Assembly: GCA_900768685.1 (NCBI GenBank)
Contig: CAAGDX010000019.1
Coordinates: 102,689-166,688, forward strand
From: Bacteroidales bacterium
Lineage (GTDB): Bacteria > Bacteroidota > Bacteroidia > Bacteroidales > Muribaculaceae
Direction: 5' to 3'
DNA: 64,000 nt
Shown: piece by piece, positions 16,788 through 25,286 of the stretch
Layout of the letters: every line of letters begins with the position of its first letter
Numbering within the stretch: the stretch's first letter is position 1
Program-made: the position numbers and the translations under genes
Notes under the pieces: model-generated
What the model was told of the DNA's origin: nothing
Seen by the model: only the letters and a program-made list of their open reading frames with translations
Database searches by the model: none

Positions 16788-17438
16788 ATGTTTGCAGACT
16801 ACGAAACACTTGAAACACACTTTGGCAATCACCTCAGGAGCACGGACAGATTAGGCACTGACGAGGAACTCTTTTTTCCAATCCGCTTTCTGGACCGTCT
16901 TTTCCACTTTGCGGAAAACCTCTCCGTGGTGGAAAACAGACGCAATCCGGAGATTGAGGTGAACACAGCAGGACGAGATTTTGACCTTTGGGTAGATAAT
17001 ATGGTGGCAAACACCGTCATTTCACTTTCCGATGACGAATGTATCACCCCTATTGAGGTGAAACTGATTGATATAGAGCAGTTTGAAAGCGGTAAAGACG
17101 GACTTCTGAAGGCTGTGACGGCACGCGGCGTTTATGATGTGCTTGATGCCGACGGTATGCCGCTGAAATCCGGAAATATTGAGGAAATAGGACTGGAAAT
17201 GGAAGTGACAGGCAGTTTTGACGATGAGGATCGACCGGAATCCCTGGAATACCTCGCTTCAATCTTCATCCGTGCCGCACAAAGCATGAAAATAGACCTC
17301 AATTCTCCTGCCGCCGCCGGTTTTGCGAACCGCCTTTTCGACTATTTCAAGTACGACCTTGTAGGTTTGGTGCCAAACCTTATGGAAGATTTGCAACTTA
17401 TAGCGGAGAGCCGCATTTTGAAATTAAGTTTGAAGTAA
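16788..17438 (+). CDS. Conserved-looking protein of unknown function
   Basis: A 216-residue acidic soluble protein with no signal peptide or membrane segment. I do not recognise a family. The sequence has hydrophobic, patterned stretches (FPIRFLDRLFHFAENL, SPAAAGFANRLFDYFKYDL) typical of a folded globular domain and codon use like its neighbours, so it is very likely a real gene. It follows tex-folK on the same strand with a small gap holding a -7 element. Confidence 0.75.
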   Translation: MFADYETLETHFGNHLRSTDRLGTDEELFFPIRFLDRLFHFAENLSVVENRRNPEIEVNTAGRDFDLWVDNMVANTVISLSDDECITPIEVKLIDIEQFESGKDGLLKAVTARGVYDVLDADGMPLKSGNIEEIGLEMEVTGSFDDEDRPESLEYLASIFIRAAQSMKIDLNSPAAAGFANRLFDYFKYDLVGLVPNLMEDLQLIAESRILKLSLK

Positions 17439-17439
17439 A

Positions 17440-17495
17440 GTCAAGGGTCAAGAGTCGAGGGTCAAGGGTCTGGTGTCCGGGGTTTAGGGTCTGAC
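17440..17495. repeat. Degenerate 7-base tandem repeat, eight units
   Basis: Immediately after the stop codon: gtcaagg, gtcaaga, gtcgagg, gtcaagg, gtctggt, gtccggg, gtttagg, gtctgac. The GT start is invariant. It lies between convergent genes; the next 36 bases continue loosely related GTCTGA words. Confidence 0.8.
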
Positions 17496-17531
17496 GTGTC
17501 CGAATTGTCTGACTTGTCTGAGTTAAAAAAA

Positions 17532-18599
17532 TCAGGGTTTCAGGCACTTGACGTAAATTTCTATTGCTTCTCGGATTTCCGAGAGGATGATGTATTCGTC
17601 TGCGGTGTGGCTGCGAGAAGAACTGCCGGGACCTAACTTGAATGACTGCCACGGCATGAGTGCCTGGTCGCTGAGAGTAGATGAGCCGAAAGGCATTTTC
17701 CCAAGTATTTTCAGGCGTGAGATGATAGGGTGATTTTCCGGAAAAGAGGAAGGATTCAGCCTTGTGGAGCGGGGTGTGAGCGTTACTCCGAAAGGTTCTG
17801 CGGCTTTGCGGATAATTTCCAAGGTTTCAATGTTTGAATAAGCATCCGTGGTGCGAACGTCCACCACAAAAGTGCATTTGTCCGGCACCACATTATGCTG
17901 CGTTCCGGCATTTATCTGTGTGACGGAAATTTTTACGTCGCCCAGCGTTTTTGACGTGTTTGGCATCTTTAATTCGCTCAGTGCGGTGATAGCGGGAATA
18001 GCCTTGTAGATGGCATTTACGCCCTCGTTTCTTGCGGCATGTCCGGAAACGCCTTCTGCAAGTCCGTCAAGCACCATAAGTCCTTTTTCCGCTATTGCCG
18101 GCTGCATATCCGTAGGCTCGCCCACGATAGCAAAGTCTATCTTTGGCAGGAGCGGAATTATGCTTTCAAAACCGCCTTTGCCACTCACTTCCTCCTCTGC
18201 GGAGGCTACAAAAATAAGGTTGTATTTGCAGTCGGCACCGGCGAGAATACGGTATGCGGCGGCAAGAGAAACGAGAGGTGCACCGGCATCGTTGCTGCCG
18301 AGTCCGTAAAGTTTTTCCGTGTCGCTGTCTATTGTTGGCGTAAACGGATTCTTTGTCCAACCTGCCACCGGTTTTACGGTGTCTAAATGCGAATTGAGGA
18401 GAACGTTTTGCTTTTCCGGGTCCGGGTTCAGAGGCAAAACAATGATATTGTTACCCGAACGGATAACATTTCCCGGCATATTTTTCCGAGCAAAATTCTC
18501 AAAAACTGAAGCCGCAGCAGCTTCGTCCCTACTGATAGCCGGGGTGGCGATGAGCTGCTGCAGCAAGTCTATTGCGTCGTAATAAAAAACGTCGTCCAA
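17532..18599 (-). CDS. argE: M20-family deacetylase, acetyl/succinyl-ornithine deacetylase type
   Basis: A 355-residue zinc peptidase-like enzyme. Metal ligands are recognisable in LLNSHLDTVKPVAGW (His/Asp near residues 69-71), YGLGSNDAGAPL (Asp near 101), ASAEEEVSGKGG (Glu near 137), and near the C-terminus a His in SSRSHTADEYI. In Bacteroidetes this subtype removes the acyl group from N-acetyl- or N-succinyl-ornithine in arginine synthesis; DapE-like specificity cannot be excluded. It starts 2 bases after the preceding glycosidase gene, so the two may be co-transcribed. Confidence 0.85.
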   Translation of the reverse strand: MDDVFYYDAIDLLQQLIATPAISRDEAAAASVFENFARKNMPGNVIRSGNNIIVLPLNPDPEKQNVLLNSHLDTVKPVAGWTKNPFTPTIDSDTEKLYGLGSNDAGAPLVSLAAAYRILAGADCKYNLIFVASAEEEVSGKGGFESIIPLLPKIDFAIVGEPTDMQPAIAEKGLMVLDGLAEGVSGHAARNEGVNAIYKAIPAITALSELKMPNTSKTLGDVKISVTQINAGTQHNVVPDKCTFVVDVRTTDAYSNIETLEIIRKAAEPFGVTLTPRSTRLNPSSFPENHPIISRLKILGKMPFGSSTLSDQALMPWQSFKLGPGSSSRSHTADEYIILSEIREAIEIYVKCLKP

Positions 18600-18601
18600 T
18601 G

Positions 18602-20983
18602 TTATTTTACTATTATCTTGTGTGATTCTTTACCGATGCGGATAACGTAAACTCCGGCGGCAGCAGGTGCGGTGAGGCTGTTGCCGGCACCTTTTGCGAG
18701 GAGTGTTCCGGAAATGTTATAGAGTTCATATTCCGTGTTTTCGTCAGCTCCGATAATGCTTACTGTTTGTCCTTTTTCCACAGGATTCGGGCTGATGAGG
18801 ATATCCTTTCCGTCTGCAACTACGTTTTCAACACCTGCAGCCTCAATACCCGTATAAACTGCGTAAAGAGATTTTACGGAGATTTTATGAGTGGTGGAAG
18901 CGGCGTTGCTGAGGTAGAATACCAGTGAATTCAGTTTCACAGGATAACTGCCTCTGTCTGAAGTGTCAATGAGGTCACTTAAAGGAATGAGGAGGTCCGT
19001 GGTAACATTGTTTGGAATCGTTTGAGTAATGTATTTGGTGGTGTTCGTTCCTGCGGAAGTGACTTTCATCTGGATTTTGGAGATAGTTGCTGTTCCCGGG
19101 TTGATGCTGAGACGCAGAGAGTCCGGAATAGCGATAACGTCTTCCGCAAAATTAGCACCGATGTAAGTACCGCGAGTAGAACTTACAGTGAAGTCCAGGT
19201 CAAAGCCCTTTTCACTTGCAGTCAGAGCGGCATTAGAAGCGATAGCTGTTTTGGTGAGAGTGAAATCAGTGTTGTCAAACACAGAAATGTATCTCGTTTC
19301 CGGGAGTTGTGAAATCACGGAGATAGTAATATCTATATCGTTCAGTTTTGCGTGAACGGTGGTAGTGCCGTTGCTTACGGCTTTAATCAAGCCTGTAGCA
19401 TCTACAGTGGCGATAGTTTCATCTTCGCTGCTCCATGTCATGACATTGTTGTTTACGGGTGAGTTAACGCCGTCAACAGTGGAAATGAGTTCGGAAAGAT
19501 AATCGTGGAATTGGTCAACGACTACTTGTTCAAGGCGGAAATGCGGGAGAGCTTCGGAAATTGTCACAGGGATTGAAGTGGAATAGTCGCCAAACGTTGC
19601 GGTGAGAGCCTTGTAGCCTGTACCGCTGCAGTAAATAGTCTGTCCGTCATCAGTGACAGTTGCAAAACTTTCATCGCAAGATAGAGTATAGTCTTTGAAA
19701 TCCGTGTCAATCAGTATGCCGTACTTGTTGTAAGCATAAATCACCGGAGTGTAGTAGCTGTATTGCGGCAGAGTGATTTTTTTTGCCATAAATTCAATCT
19801 TTACGGGCACGTTGTCTGTAGGACAATGAGCCACAGCGTAAATACCGTTAGCTACAGCACGTTCTTTACCGTCAGACGGTTTGTTGCGAGTACCGATTTT
19901 GTCAATATATATGCTGGAAGAGCCTCCACCGTCAAGGTTCATGGCTTGGTTACAACCTGCACGCTGCATGAGTGCGGCGAGGTCGTTTGAATTCACACCT
20001 GCAGAAGCACCGCGACCGTCAACCACGAGCATCACGAGTTTTGTTTTGTCTTCGTTGTAGCCGATAGCAGTACGCGGGTGGAGATTGAGGAGGAGGTTTG
20101 TATCTACTTCAGAGCCGCATATTGTGCCGTTGTTCAGGATTACGGGGAGACCGCCTGTTTGTGTGAAAACAGTGCCGAGGTCTGTGCCGTTTGAAGTAAT
20201 GGTGACTGTCATTGTCAGTTCATCGCCAACACTCAGTCCTTTGACAAAGTCGGCATAGTTGCCGGAGCCTGCGAGCACACATTCACCTGCAGGAATGACT
20301 GAATTACCTGTTGTCACCGGAGTGGAAGTGACAGTAAACTTGTTTACACCGCATTTCACCACGCCATTGGCAGGTTTGATAGTTACTTCGCTCACACCGG
20401 CAGCAATTGTAGTCTTCTCAGCGTATCTGTTTGTATAAAGAGCCATATCGCTGGATGCGAGAGCCTTATTGATACCGGAAACTTTCTTTGTGGTGGTGCC
20501 GTCTGTGATAGAAATTGAAAAAACGGTGTTAGCCACATCAGGCACTCCGTTTACGAATGAGAAGTGCGTTCTGCCATTGTTTACGAGGCGGAAAATTTCT
20601 TCGTTTACGATAGAGTTTGACACCGGTTCGCCCACGCGTCCTGTTGTTGCAAAGAAGTCCCCGTTTATAGCAGTGAAATAGTGTTCGTTGTCTGTAGATT
20701 TTCTTTGTGCCACGCTGGAAATGTTTTCACAGCCCGGATTTTTGTCATTTCCGCAAGCGGAGCGGATGTCAATGAGTGGGTTAGTGAGGTCAACAGTAGC
20801 GTAATACACATGTAGTGTAGCCGGACCTGTAAAGTGAATAGTTGTTTGTGTAGTACCCGGTCCAACGTTCGCATGGAAAATAGTATCCACGTCAAAAGTT
20901 CTGTTGTTCATAGTAAATTGACCGGAAGCGGCAGCCGTGATAGCGGCAAATAAAGCCAGAAGTGAGAGTAGTTTTCTTTTCAT
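18602..20983 (-). CDS. Secreted phosphodiester glycosidase-family protein with T9SS sorting domain
   Basis: A 793-residue exported protein. Residues 1-20 are a signal peptide. Residues of about 50-400 form a phosphodiester glycosidase (NAGPA-like) domain; the diagnostic segments are GYNEDKTKLVMLVVDGRG and AMNLDGGGSSSIYI near residue 345. An Ig-like Big_2 segment (TWSSEDETIATVDATGLIKA near 540) follows, then a beta-rich region and a final sorting domain (ISPNPVEKGQ, YELYNISGTLLAKG, GVYVIRIG, HKIIVK end). Such enzymes remove phospho-linked GlcNAc; the extracellular substrate here is unknown. Export by T9SS is inferred from the C-terminus. Confidence 0.88.
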   Translation of the reverse strand: MKRKLLSLLALFAAITAAASGQFTMNNRTFDVDTIFHANVGPGTTQTTIHFTGPATLHVYYATVDLTNPLIDIRSACGNDKNPGCENISSVAQRKSTDNEHYFTAINGDFFATTGRVGEPVSNSIVNEEIFRLVNNGRTHFSFVNGVPDVANTVFSISITDGTTTKKVSGINKALASSDMALYTNRYAEKTTIAAGVSEVTIKPANGVVKCGVNKFTVTSTPVTTGNSVIPAGECVLAGSGNYADFVKGLSVGDELTMTVTITSNGTDLGTVFTQTGGLPVILNNGTICGSEVDTNLLLNLHPRTAIGYNEDKTKLVMLVVDGRGASAGVNSNDLAALMQRAGCNQAMNLDGGGSSSIYIDKIGTRNKPSDGKERAVANGIYAVAHCPTDNVPVKIEFMAKKITLPQYSYYTPVIYAYNKYGILIDTDFKDYTLSCDESFATVTDDGQTIYCSGTGYKALTATFGDYSTSIPVTISEALPHFRLEQVVVDQFHDYLSELISTVDGVNSPVNNNVMTWSSEDETIATVDATGLIKAVSNGTTTVHAKLNDIDITISVISQLPETRYISVFDNTDFTLTKTAIASNAALTASEKGFDLDFTVSSTRGTYIGANFAEDVIAIPDSLRLSINPGTATISKIQMKVTSAGTNTTKYITQTIPNNVTTDLLIPLSDLIDTSDRGSYPVKLNSLVFYLSNAASTTHKISVKSLYAVYTGIEAAGVENVVADGKDILISPNPVEKGQTVSIIGADENTEYELYNISGTLLAKGAGNSLTAPAAAGVYVIRIGKESHKIIVK

Positions 20984-21020
20984 CGGATTAGAATTTACGT
21001 AAATTTTTGGGTTTGCTATG

Positions 21021-21052
21021 CAAAGTTACCAATTATTTACAATTATTCCAAA
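21021..21052 (-). promoter_or_regulatory. Promoter of the phosphodiester glycosidase gene
   Basis: TTTG (21052-21049), 20 bases, TAACTTTG (21028-21021) on the minus strand: an ideal spacing, about 38 bases before the start codon. Confidence 0.75.
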
Positions 21053-21110
21053 ATTTAAGAAATATTTGTGAATTTTGGGTGAATTTAAGGATTTTTTTTA
21101 AGGAGATTGG

Positions 21111-21290
21111 GAGATTAAGGCATTTAGGGAATTTAGGGAATTTAAGGTTTTTAAGGAGATTAAGGTTTTTAGAGTTTTTAAGGTGATTAAGGTTTTTAAG
21201 GAGATTAAGGTTTTTAGAGTTTTTAAGGTGATTAAGGTTTTTAAGGAGATTAAGGTTTTTAAGGCATTTAAGGTGATTAAGGTTTTTAGG
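21111..21290. repeat. Nine-base tandem repeat, twenty units in phase
   Basis: Exactly 180 bases made of 20 consecutive nonamers of form GNNNTTAAG (examples gagattaag, gtttttaag, gtgattaag, gcatttaag; a few end TTAGG or TTAGA). Higher-order order is visible: the series gagattaag-gtttttaga-gtttttaag-gtgattaag-gtttttaag occurs twice in succession. It fills most of the 338-base gap between the RNase H stop and the glycosidase promoter; the rest of that gap shows nothing else notable. Confidence 0.9.
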
Positions 21291-21321
21291 GGGCTGAGAT
21301 TGCAGAGAGTGATAAGAGCAC

Positions 21322-21966
21322 TTATTTTCTATTGAAATCTGCGGGAATTTCGCCCCATTTGTCGGTGTCCCATTTGAGGATGGGATTGTATGTTGGGTGT
21401 GATTGAATCCAGCGGTTTGCACGGTCCAGCATATCCATGATTTGTGCGTTTTTTTCCGTTCGAACAAGTGTCGATTTGTGCTGACGCTTGTTTATCCAAG
21501 AAATGGCTGTTTTGCTGTCTGAATAGAGGGGTGTGGTTTTGTCGCCGAGTTTGTCTAAAAGGGCAAGAGCATGGATTATGGCAAGGTATTCCGCCACATT
21601 GTTTGTGCCGTCCGGCACGGGTCCGAAATGGAAAACTTCTTCACCTGTTTCCACTTTCACGCCACGGTATTCCATCATGCCGGGATTACCCGAGCAGGCA
21701 CCGTCAACGGCTATGGCATTGAGGCGTATTTCGGGGATTGCGGCATAGTTCGTGATTACGCCGGAGTGCTGCGAGATGGCACGAATGATGCCTAAATGTT
21801 CGCGAGGGTTACCGCGATATGCCGCTATGGCTTCTTCCTGCGTTTTGAAAGCCTTATATTTGGCATTCGGATAGTTATGAATTTGCAGTTTGCACTCCTC
21901 CCAAGAGTCATAAACTCCCGGGCGGTCACCTACCCAAACTACGTAAAATCTTCTGTTATTCGCCAT
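21322..21966 (-). CDS. rnhA: Viroplasmin-domain ribonuclease H
   Basis: A 214-residue ribonuclease HI with an N-terminal viroplasmin/caulimovirus-type RNA-DNA hybrid-binding domain (RRFYVVWVGDRPGVYDSW at residues 4-21, KAFKTQEEAIAAY near 34-46). The nuclease domain has the catalytic acidic residues in AIAVDGACSGNPGMMEYRG (first Asp), NNVAEYLAIIHAL (Glu) and PLYSDSKTAISWI (second Asp). The frame can be opened further to 22020, but that would overlap the previous gene, and the viroplasmin fold begins right after the ATG at 21966, so the shorter start is preferred. It removes RNA from RNA-DNA hybrids. Confidence 0.93.
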   Translation of the reverse strand: MANNRRFYVVWVGDRPGVYDSWEECKLQIHNYPNAKYKAFKTQEEAIAAYRGNPREHLGIIRAISQHSGVITNYAAIPEIRLNAIAVDGACSGNPGMMEYRGVKVETGEEVFHFGPVPDGTNNVAEYLAIIHALALLDKLGDKTTPLYSDSKTAISWINKRQHKSTLVRTEKNAQIMDMLDRANRWIQSHPTYNPILKWDTDKWGEIPADFNRK

Positions 21967-21986
21967 TCTTATAAAACAGGCTCTAA
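21966..21986 (+). repeat. Dispersed boundary repeat (copy D)
   Basis: TTCTTATAAAACAGGCTCTA plus A. It lies between two minus-strand genes: its CTA is the TAG stop codon of the upstream Ald-like gene, and its other end touches the RNase H start codon. Confidence 0.75.
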
Positions 21987-23170
21987 GAAAATTGAAGTAA
22001 AAGTGAAATATCAACGGCACGCAAATGTGCTATTTCAGCAATTTTGCGGTTTGTGACCTTGCCTAAAAAAGTGAATACCGCCGTTTGCAGTCCTTTTGAA
22101 AATTTCAGTGCGTTTGACACTCCGTCAAGGGTCACGATATCGTCAAGCATAGTGATAAAAGTGTTACTCAGAGCCATGGCTGTGGTGCGTGGCACGGCAC
22201 TGCCGGAGTGGATATAGCACACACGGGTCTTGCCGTCGATGCTGTTGTCGCCGGCTTTTGCGGCACAGAGGTCAACGGTGGGCATGGACGGGAAAGAGGC
22301 ACCCTCACGGCTACTGATGTCAAACGTTATCACGCCTTTTTTCATAGTGGAAACGAGTTCCGCATCAAACTGCACGGGGCGGTTTACGTCTGTCACCACA
22401 ACGATATCTGCAGAGGCAAAGGCTTTTTGGATTGTCTGCGGGTGGAGTGTGGCACCAATAGTTTGCGGTCCCAATTCCTTGAGTGCTGCACGCAGGCGAT
22501 ATGTGTCGCTGTCAAAAATTCGCACCATTGCACCGGCACCAATAGCGGAGCGTGCTGCGGCTATGGCAGCGATTCCGGAACCTATCACCGCCACTTCACA
22601 CGGCAGGATTCCGGCAATGCCTCCCAGGAGGATACCCTTGCCGTTTATGGAGTCTGCGAGGAGCGAAGAAGCGATGGCGATAGAAGCCCTGCCGTCTATT
22701 TCGGAGATAATGTCCGCAAACGGCATATTGCCCCGGTCGTCGCAAATATGCTCTATTGCCACGGAGATTATACCCTGCTCCACAAGTGCGATAATGCCCT
22801 CACGGTCACGGTTTTCCGGGTGGAGCATAGTGAGCAGCAAAGCACCGCGACGCAACTTGCGTACTTCGTGCTTTTCCAGTGGTGCGAGGTGGATAACGAT
22901 GTCGCAGGTGAGAGCCTCGTCACGAGTCACAATTTTGGCACCGTGGCGAGCATAACTGCCGTCGGTATAGTGAATAGCATCTGCGGCACCGGATTCTATT
23001 TTGATAATAAAGCCCCTCTCTGTGAGGATATTTACGGCTTCCGGAGTGAGAGGGAAACGTCTTTCCGCAGGGTTTGCACATCGCGGCAGTCCGATACTGA
23101 AAATTTTGCGATGTCTTGCCGTTTCCTGCATTTGCGGCAGAGTTGTTTCTTTATTATCAATCTGTGGCAT
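21983..23170 (-). CDS. Alanine dehydrogenase/PNT-family paralogue
   Basis: A 395-residue member of the AlaDh/PNT family with an N-terminal AlaDh_PNT_N domain (RRFPLTPEAVNILTERGF) and a Rossmann domain (CEVAVIGSGIAAIAAARS near residues 191-208). It is much diverged from the canonical Ald at 2892-3995: the N-terminal arginine/lysine surroundings differ and there is an extra 25-residue leader. Such divergent forms in Bacteroidales are annotated variously as alanine dehydrogenase or saccharopine-dehydrogenase-like. Its substrate is not evident. It follows aroK by 8 bases and precedes RNase H on the same strand. Confidence 0.8.
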   Translation of the reverse strand: MPQIDNKETTLPQMQETARHRKIFSIGLPRCANPAERRFPLTPEAVNILTERGFIIKIESGAADAIHYTDGSYARHGAKIVTRDEALTCDIVIHLAPLEKHEVRKLRRGALLLTMLHPENRDREGIIALVEQGIISVAIEHICDDRGNMPFADIISEIDGRASIAIASSLLADSINGKGILLGGIAGILPCEVAVIGSGIAAIAAARSAIGAGAMVRIFDSDTYRLRAALKELGPQTIGATLHPQTIQKAFASADIVVVTDVNRPVQFDAELVSTMKKGVITFDISSREGASFPSMPTVDLCAAKAGDNSIDGKTRVCYIHSGSAVPRTTAMALSNTFITMLDDIVTLDGVSNALKFSKGLQTAVFTFLGKVTNRKIAEIAHLRAVDISLLLQFS

Positions 23171-23178
23171 AGATAGTT

Positions 23179-23706
23179 TTATAGTTTTATAGTTTCAAGA
23201 AATCTCCGGGCGGTTTCATCTATCTGCTGCTCCGTTTCCAGGAGTGCAGAGGAGAAACGAATCTGAGCCTTGGAATAAAATTCACTGCGTTTTTTCAGGT
23301 TCGTGGTGATGTATTCCGTGAGTTGATTGTCGTCCATAGCGGCAATGAGCGGACGTTTGTGGCGACCTCTGGCAAGTCTGGAAAACAAGATACTCACGGG
23401 AGCATCAAGCCAGACTGTAGTACCGGCAGCATTCATGATGTCCATATTGTCGAAAAAGCACGGCACACCGCCACCGCAAGCAATAAGCACGTCCTGCTGT
23501 TTGCTTGCTTCCACAAGGCAGTCATGCTCAAGTTGTCGGAAAGAATCTTCGCCGAATTTGGCAAAATATTCACGGATAGACATCCCGGCACGCTCCACGA
23601 TGACATCGTCAAGGTCTATCGTGGCAATGCCCGTAAGCCGCTGTACTGCACGGCATAGAGTAGATTTGCCGCAACCGGGAAATCCAATCAGAAAAACGGG
23701 TTTCAT
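23179..23706 (-). CDS. aroK: Shikimate kinase
   Basis: A 175-residue kinase phosphorylating shikimate at the 3-hydroxyl in aromatic amino acid synthesis. Walker A is GFPGCGKST at residues 8-16, the shikimate-binding DLDD follows near residues 32-35, REYFAKFGEDSFRQLE near 46-61 holds the binding arginine, and CGGGVPCF near 77-84 is the family GGG motif. Arranged mscL-aroK-Ald-like-rnhA with gaps of 6-16 bases, so probably one transcript. Confidence 0.95.
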   Translation of the reverse strand: MKPVFLIGFPGCGKSTLCRAVQRLTGIATIDLDDVIVERAGMSIREYFAKFGEDSFRQLEHDCLVEASKQQDVLIACGGGVPCFFDNMDIMNAAGTTVWLDAPVSILFSRLARGRHKRPLIAAMDDNQLTEYITTNLKKRSEFYSKAQIRFSSALLETEQQIDETARRFLETIKL

Positions 23707-23712
23707 TCCGCC

Positions 23713-24147
23713 TTATTTTTTATCTTTCAGCAAGTCGCGAATTTCCGTGAGGAGTTTTTCTTCCGCAGTTGGTTCCGGAGCGGGAGCAGGAGCTTCCGGA
23801 GCGGGTTCTTCTTTCTTTTTGAGTTTGCTGAGCATGCGGATAGCCACGAAAATACACATTGCTATAATGAGGAAATCCACAACATTCTGGATAAACATAC
23901 CATACTTGAGATTTACGGCTTCTTGTGCCACGGCACCTGCTTCGTCGAGCACTTCAGAGCGAAGTTCCCATGAAAGGTTTGTAAAGTTTACGTCGCCTGT
24001 AAAGACACTGATAGCGGGCATGATAACGTCGTTCACGAGTGAAGTGACGATTTTTCCGAAAGCACCACCGATGATAACACCGACAGCCATATCAATCACG
24101 TTGCCACGCATGGCAAATTCTTTGAAATCTTGGATGAATTTTCCCAT
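23713..24147 (-). CDS. mscL: Large-conductance mechanosensitive channel
   Basis: A 144-residue MscL. The N-terminal amphipathic segment GKFIQDFKEFAMRGNVIDMAVG and first helix GVIIGGAFGKIVTSLVNDVI are near-canonical; the second helix (FLIIAMCIFVAIRMLSKL) lies near residues 88-105, followed by a proline/alanine/glutamate-rich linker and a C-terminal helical bundle (EEKLLTEIRDLLKDK). It relieves osmotic down-shock pressure in the inner membrane. Confidence 0.96.
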   Translation of the reverse strand: MGKFIQDFKEFAMRGNVIDMAVGVIIGGAFGKIVTSLVNDVIMPAISVFTGDVNFTNLSWELRSEVLDEAGAVAQEAVNLKYGMFIQNVVDFLIIAMCIFVAIRMLSKLKKKEEPAPEAPAPAPEPTAEEKLLTEIRDLLKDKK

Positions 24148-24181
24148 TGTTGAAATTGTTTTTTTGTTAGTGATATTTTCG

Positions 24182-24211
24182 CAAAGATACTATTTATTTT
24201 TGGAAAACAAA
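24182..24211 (-). promoter_or_regulatory. Promoter of mscL
   Basis: TATCTTTG (24189-24182) with TTTG (24211-24208) 18 bases upstream on the minus strand, about 35 bases before the start codon. Confidence 0.6.
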
Positions 24212-24215
24212 AAAA

Positions 24216-24260
24216 TTAGTCCTCTAAATCTCACTTTTTAAGGCACATTTAGAGGACTAA
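24216..24260. other. Long perfect hairpin between mscL and hisG
   Basis: Arms TTAGTCCTCTAAAT and ATTTAGAGGACTAA (14 bases, perfect) around a 17-base loop, directly followed by another weaker inverted repeat TTCTTGG/CCAAGAA (24262-24294). It lies between divergent promoters. It may isolate the two transcription units, be a leader element of an upstream his promoter, or be a small mobile palindrome. Confidence 0.7.
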
Positions 24261-24377
24261 TTTCTTGGCTCATTCTGCAAATTTTCTCCAAGAATGTCAA
24301 GTACTTCCGGCTATAGTATTTTTTAGCAAATTATTAGTTTTTGATATTAAAAAGATAGAAAATATAAAATAAATGTG

Positions 24378-24385
24378 TAAATTTG
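24378..24385 (+). promoter_or_regulatory. Putative -7 element of the his operon
   Basis: TAAATTTG 49 bases before the hisG start. The expected -33 box is not clear. No leader peptide rich in histidine codons was seen. Confidence 0.45.
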
Positions 24386-24434
24386 CAAGATTATTTGTAG
24401 ATTATAGTTGAAACAATAAGGTAAAAGAGAAAAT

Positions 24435-25286
24435 ATGCTTAGAATCGCAATACAGGCAAAAGGTCGTTTAAATGAAGAGTGTTTGGCTCTTTTGTCAGAT
24501 GCCGGAATAAGTATGTCCGGAAGTAACCGCAAATTGATAGCCCGTGCAAAGGGCTTCCCTATGGATGTGTTATATCTGCGTGATGATGATATACCCCAGG
24601 CTGTGGCTATGGGCGTGGCGGATATAGGTATCGTGGGACTGAATGAGGTGGCTGAAAAAGGAGAGGACGTTGATGTGGCAATGCGTCTGGGTTTCGGTGC
24701 TTGCAGAATATCGTTGGCTGTGCCGCGAGATGCTGATTATCAAGGTCTTGAATGGTTTAATAATCGCCGTATCGCTACGTCTTATCCGAAGATACTCCGC
24801 CGTTTTATTGAAGAAAAAGGTATAAACGCGGAGATACACGAGATTGCCGGCTCCGTAGAGGTGGCGCCCGCTGTAGGTATGGCGGATGCGATATTCGACA
24901 TCGTGTCGTCCGGCGGCACATTGATACAAAACGGTTTGGTGGAAGTGGAGCAGGTATTTCCTTCCGAGGCGGTGCTTGTGGCAAACAAAAACCTTGATGA
25001 AGAGAAACTTGCGGAACTTGCCAAACTCAAATTCCGCTTCAGTTCTATTTTTGACAGCCGCGGCATGAAATATTTGCTGATGAATATACCCGAAGAACGA
25101 ATCCCTGCGGCTGTGGCACTACTCCCGGGCATGAAAAGTCCTACTTTGATGCCACTGTCTGAAAAAGGGTGGTACTCCATGCATGTGGTGATACCGCAAG
25201 ACGAACTTTGGGAGAAAATCGAGCGACTGAAAGAACTTGGAGCAGAAGACATACTCGTACTTGCACTTGAAAATATAATACGCTGA
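24435..25286 (+). CDS. hisG: ATP phosphoribosyltransferase, long form
   Basis: A 283-residue long-form HisG, first enzyme of histidine synthesis, joining ATP and PRPP. The N-terminus MLRIAIQAKGRLNEECLALL and the PRPP-loop segment IFDIVSSGGTLIQNGL near residues 154-169 are characteristic. The C-terminal extension (SPTLMPLSEKGWYSMHVVI near 228-246) is the ACT-like histidine-binding domain of the long form, so no HisZ partner is needed and feedback inhibition by histidine is expected. Its TGA stop overlaps the hisD ATG by one base. Confidence 0.97.
   Translation: MLRIAIQAKGRLNEECLALLSDAGISMSGSNRKLIARAKGFPMDVLYLRDDDIPQAVAMGVADIGIVGLNEVAEKGEDVDVAMRLGFGACRISLAVPRDADYQGLEWFNNRRIATSYPKILRRFIEEKGINAEIHEIAGSVEVAPAVGMADAIFDIVSSGGTLIQNGLVEVEQVFPSEAVLVANKNLDEEKLAELAKLKFRFSSIFDSRGMKYLLMNIPEERIPAAVALLPGMKSPTLMPLSEKGWYSMHVVIPQDELWEKIERLKELGAEDILVLALENIIR

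Noticed and set aside
21033..21467. Minus-strand open frame rich in Asn, Leu, Lys across the 9-base array
   Set aside because: Open only because the repeat period is a multiple of three; overlaps RNase H in another frame; low-complexity product.
22208..23176. 322-codon plus-strand frame opposite the Ald paralogue
   Set aside because: Antisense shadow without any family features.
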